A stretch of 64,000 bases of DNA from Pardosa pseudoannulata. Lineage: Eukaryota > Arthropoda > Arachnida > Araneae > Lycosidae. The stretch is from NCBI GenBank assembly GCA_032207245.1, contig CM063503.1:102653922-102717921 (forward strand). The letters are read 5' to 3'. A program made the translations under genes and the position numbers. Positions 61,274 to 64,000 of the stretch are shown piece after piece. The notes under the pieces are model-generated. The model was not told where the DNA came from, did not search any database, and saw nothing but the letters and a program-made list of their open reading frames with translations. Numbering within the stretch: position 1 is the stretch's first letter; each line of letters begins with the position of its first letter.

Positions 61274-63379
61274 GTTTGTTTTGTTTTTAAGAACGAGATT
61301 TGAGATACTTTAATTTTTCCACGCACAATTTTCCCTTAAAATAAGGTACTTTGATACTACTTTCTTTTGTTAATTCTTCCCTAATTTAGGATTGTTGTTT
61401 TGCTTAAAATAATTCTTTTATGCCGTTTGCCGGCTGGATCTTGCTAGAATAGACAGCAGATTATCTATTCTGAAAGATACTGATTGGTGTAGATTCCCTT
61501 ACCAAGATTTGTTTTCTTTTTAACAACGAGCTTTACGACACTTTAATTTTTCCATGACCAATTTTTCCTTAAAATAATATACCTTTGTGCTTCTTTCTTT
61601 TATTAATTCTTCCCCAATTTAAGATAGCTGTTTTGTTTAAAATTCTTTTTTATGCTATTTTCTTTAATTCATCAGTAACACTCATTTTCTGATTTGTTTG
61701 TAATCTCACATACTTTATGTTGCTTTCTTCTGTTAATTCTACCTGTGTTTATGCTTCTATAACTACATTCTAGAACTGTTATATATTTCATACACAAATA
61801 TAAATTTATTTTTAAACGGGGAATTCTTTTAATGCAGAAAATGATAATTTATATACATTTTGCATTGATTGTATACCGCATATTTCTTTAATTTAAGTAG
61901 CGTGTTCAATACCTTTATGTTAATCCTTCAAGTTTAATATTTTCTATTTACCCTCTAAACTGTCATCACAATTACAAATTTATATTGTTGATTGTAGCAT
62001 TAATGTTAAAATAAAAGCAAAATCAAAATTGTTTTAATTCAAACTTTCTTCAACCCTGTATATCATGAATTAATTTGCCATCAACTTTCTTACTGAATTT
62101 TTGCATCATTAGAAAAAATTTAATGGAGAATAATCGTAGAAAAAAGAAAATTAATTTTTACTGTATTTTATTAGTAGTTAATTTTGCCGCTGGTACTTTC
62201 CAGTGCCAACATATATTTTTGACTCTATGATAGAAAATAAAACATTAAATTATGAATAAAACAAATGAAATGCTTACCTGCGAAGTAAAGAAGGCTCTAA
62301 AAAATAATAGTACCAAATAACCGGTAATAAACCACTAAATTTACTCAATCGAACAACACGTGTATCAACTCTACCAGAAAATGATCTTTGAATTCAGCAC
62401 GCCAATTATAAAATCCCTATTATGCGAATAAAAAAGATTCCTGATTGGTGCTGTCATTTCTTTTCTGTTGTAGGAACTGCATTGTTCATGTCCTTGTGAG
62501 TACCGTCAGAAAAAACGGCTTTATTAGGAATATATAGGTTTTTGATTGAAGCAGTACTTATAAGTATCGTCAGGATAAAAAGGGTTAAACCATTGCTTAG
62601 ATATAGGTTAAAAAATGAACGAAAGCATGCAATATAAAATTATATAAAAAATATAGCTTGAAAATACTAAGTCACATTCTACTTTACACTTTCTTCTAAG
62701 CCTTTCGGGTCTGGCGTCCTTCTAAGAGTACATCAAATTTAATCTCGCTGTATTCAAAAAAATTTACAAAAGATTTTACATCACATCTGATCTTACTGTA
62801 TTACTTTTTTTTACAATATGCTTCTCATAAAACCCTTGTGTTCTGTTAAAATGACTTGTATTTAAAATATGTGCTTCGTGATTTTTCTAAAAGACGCTTA
62901 TACTTGCCTGCAAATACTCATTCAAGATGAATTCCCTGTAAGATTACAGCGTCCAAATACGCTTGAGGTCAACATGAAAATCTCTTTTATTTTCTAAGAA
63001 TTTTAATATTATAAACAATTTTAATGTTTAAAAACATTATCGTTGAAGGGCATTACTTTAGTTAATCTTTGATGCGGTTTTTATCTTTAAAAATAATTAT
63101 ATTTGATATTTATTCAGGTATATTTAAATATGTGTCCTAAAAATTTGCTGCACTTTATTTCGGCGCAGATATTGAGTGTTCGTTTGTTTTGTGTCCTAGA
63201 TGTTACACTATATAGGTACTTTTAAATGGGTAAAAAACTATTTTTTAGCTAAAAACAAAATTCGAACTCGAAAGCATTTAAATGTGCTGTAACTACTACA
63301 TTCCAATACCATCGCGGTTTTTCCGTATCCGCTTTTAATTTCTTGTATATCTCTGAATATCATTTAATGTTATTTCTAG
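61274..63379 (+). other. SLC23 intron 7
   Basis: 2,106 bp. The first ~380 bp include a degenerate duplicate of exon 7 and its flanking intron. The remainder is AT-rich without recognised features. Confidence 0.8.
61412..61650 (+). pseudogene. Decayed tandem duplicate of SLC23 exon 7
   Basis: 'gacagcagattatctattct' and 'gatactgattggtgtagatt' parallel exon 7 with substitutions, and the following 'aatttttccttaaaataat' parallels the real downstream intron. The copy has an in-frame TAG ('gctagaatag' region near 61,443), a shortened 5' part, and its donor has changed from 'caggtttg' to 'aagatttg', so it cannot be spliced in normally. Confidence 0.88.
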
Positions 63380-63633
63380 GCCAGTGGGGACTTCCTACTT
63401 TCAGTACAGCAGGTATTCTTGGCGTAGTGGCTGGAATTTTAGCTTCTACCGTTGAATCCATTGGAGATTATTATGCGTGCGCTCGATTAGCTAGAGCACC
63501 TCCTCCACCCAAGCACGCAGTAAATCGAGGAATTTTCATGGAGGGTATAGGATGTATAATTTCCGGACTGTTCGGCACTGGAGGAGGAGTCACGTCATAC
63601 AGTGAAAACATAGGTGCCATTGGCATCACTAAG
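63380..63633 (+). CDS. SLC23-family transporter, coding exon 8 (TM8-TM10 and NAT signature)
   Basis: Acceptor 'tatttctag', donor 'gtaaac'; 254 nt, phase 1 to phase 0. Encodes '[19 protein letters not shown]', then TM8 with '[13 protein letters not shown]' (Glu333 and Asp337 of the 392 residues seen, positions that line the substrate site in the family), '[14 protein letters not shown]', '[17 protein letters not shown]' and the NAT signature '[11 protein letters not shown]' at the exon end. The C-terminal ~200 residues (last membrane segments and tail) must lie in exons beyond the window. Confidence 0.97.

Positions 63634-64000
<367 letters not shown>

Overview
This window looks like part of an arthropod genome. 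I would guess a chelicerate, probably a spider, from the mixture of repeats; that is inference and I could not search for matches. It is very AT-rich, carries many long (TA)n microsatellites, and most recognisable sequence is transposon-derived. One host gene is clear: an SLC23 / nucleobase-ascorbate transporter (NAT) family gene. Eight coding exons (48,146-63,633, + strand) have exact GT/AG borders and compatible phases, encode 392 residues, and continue past the right edge.

Layout. 1-5,100: AT-rich DNA, a ~220-bp tandem repeat array, a foldback repeat and the first tRNA-derived SINE. 5,113-7,890: a (TA)n array split by two abutting DNA-transposon relics, a Tc1-like element and a Ginger-like element. 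8,400-15,910: a large diverged inverted repeat (arms of about 2.4 kb around a ~2.6 kb spacer) holding MITEs and SINEs. 16,746-29,797: a 13,052-bp Maverick/Polinton-type element with AG...CT ends, a perfect 6-bp target duplication (CTCGGG) and long terminal inverted repeats. 29,800-32,260: a ~170-bp repeat array interrupted by a mariner/Tc1-superfamily relic. 32,260-48,100: gene-poor DNA with a hAT-type MITE (perfect 8-bp TSD), SINEs and a ~350-bp (TA)n tract. 48,146-end: the SLC23 gene, with a piggyBac relic, a Tigger/pogo relic, SINEs and a decayed duplicate exon in its introns.

The Maverick is the most interesting object. It carries a spliced, protein-primed family B DNA polymerase gene on the minus strand (three phase-0 exons; zinc fingers, an OTU-like Cys/His region and an endonuclease VII-like motif before the polymerase core) and a ~209-codon companion gene. 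Both are broken, by one frame shift and one premature stop. I see no integrase, ATPase, protease or capsid gene. The rest is structured repeat: two tandem arrays sharing a GC-rich hairpin core (7 copies), a nine-copy hairpin array filling the large polB intron, nested palindromes near the termini, and a tRNA-like sequence in both terminal repeats. It reads as an internally reduced, probably non-autonomous Maverick with possible cis-acting replication or packaging sequences.

The SLC23 protein keeps the family core but differs at two diagnostic places: the TM1 Gln-His pair reads Gln-Asn, and the NAT signature begins with Glu where vertebrate ascorbate transporters have Pro. This leaves the substrate open.
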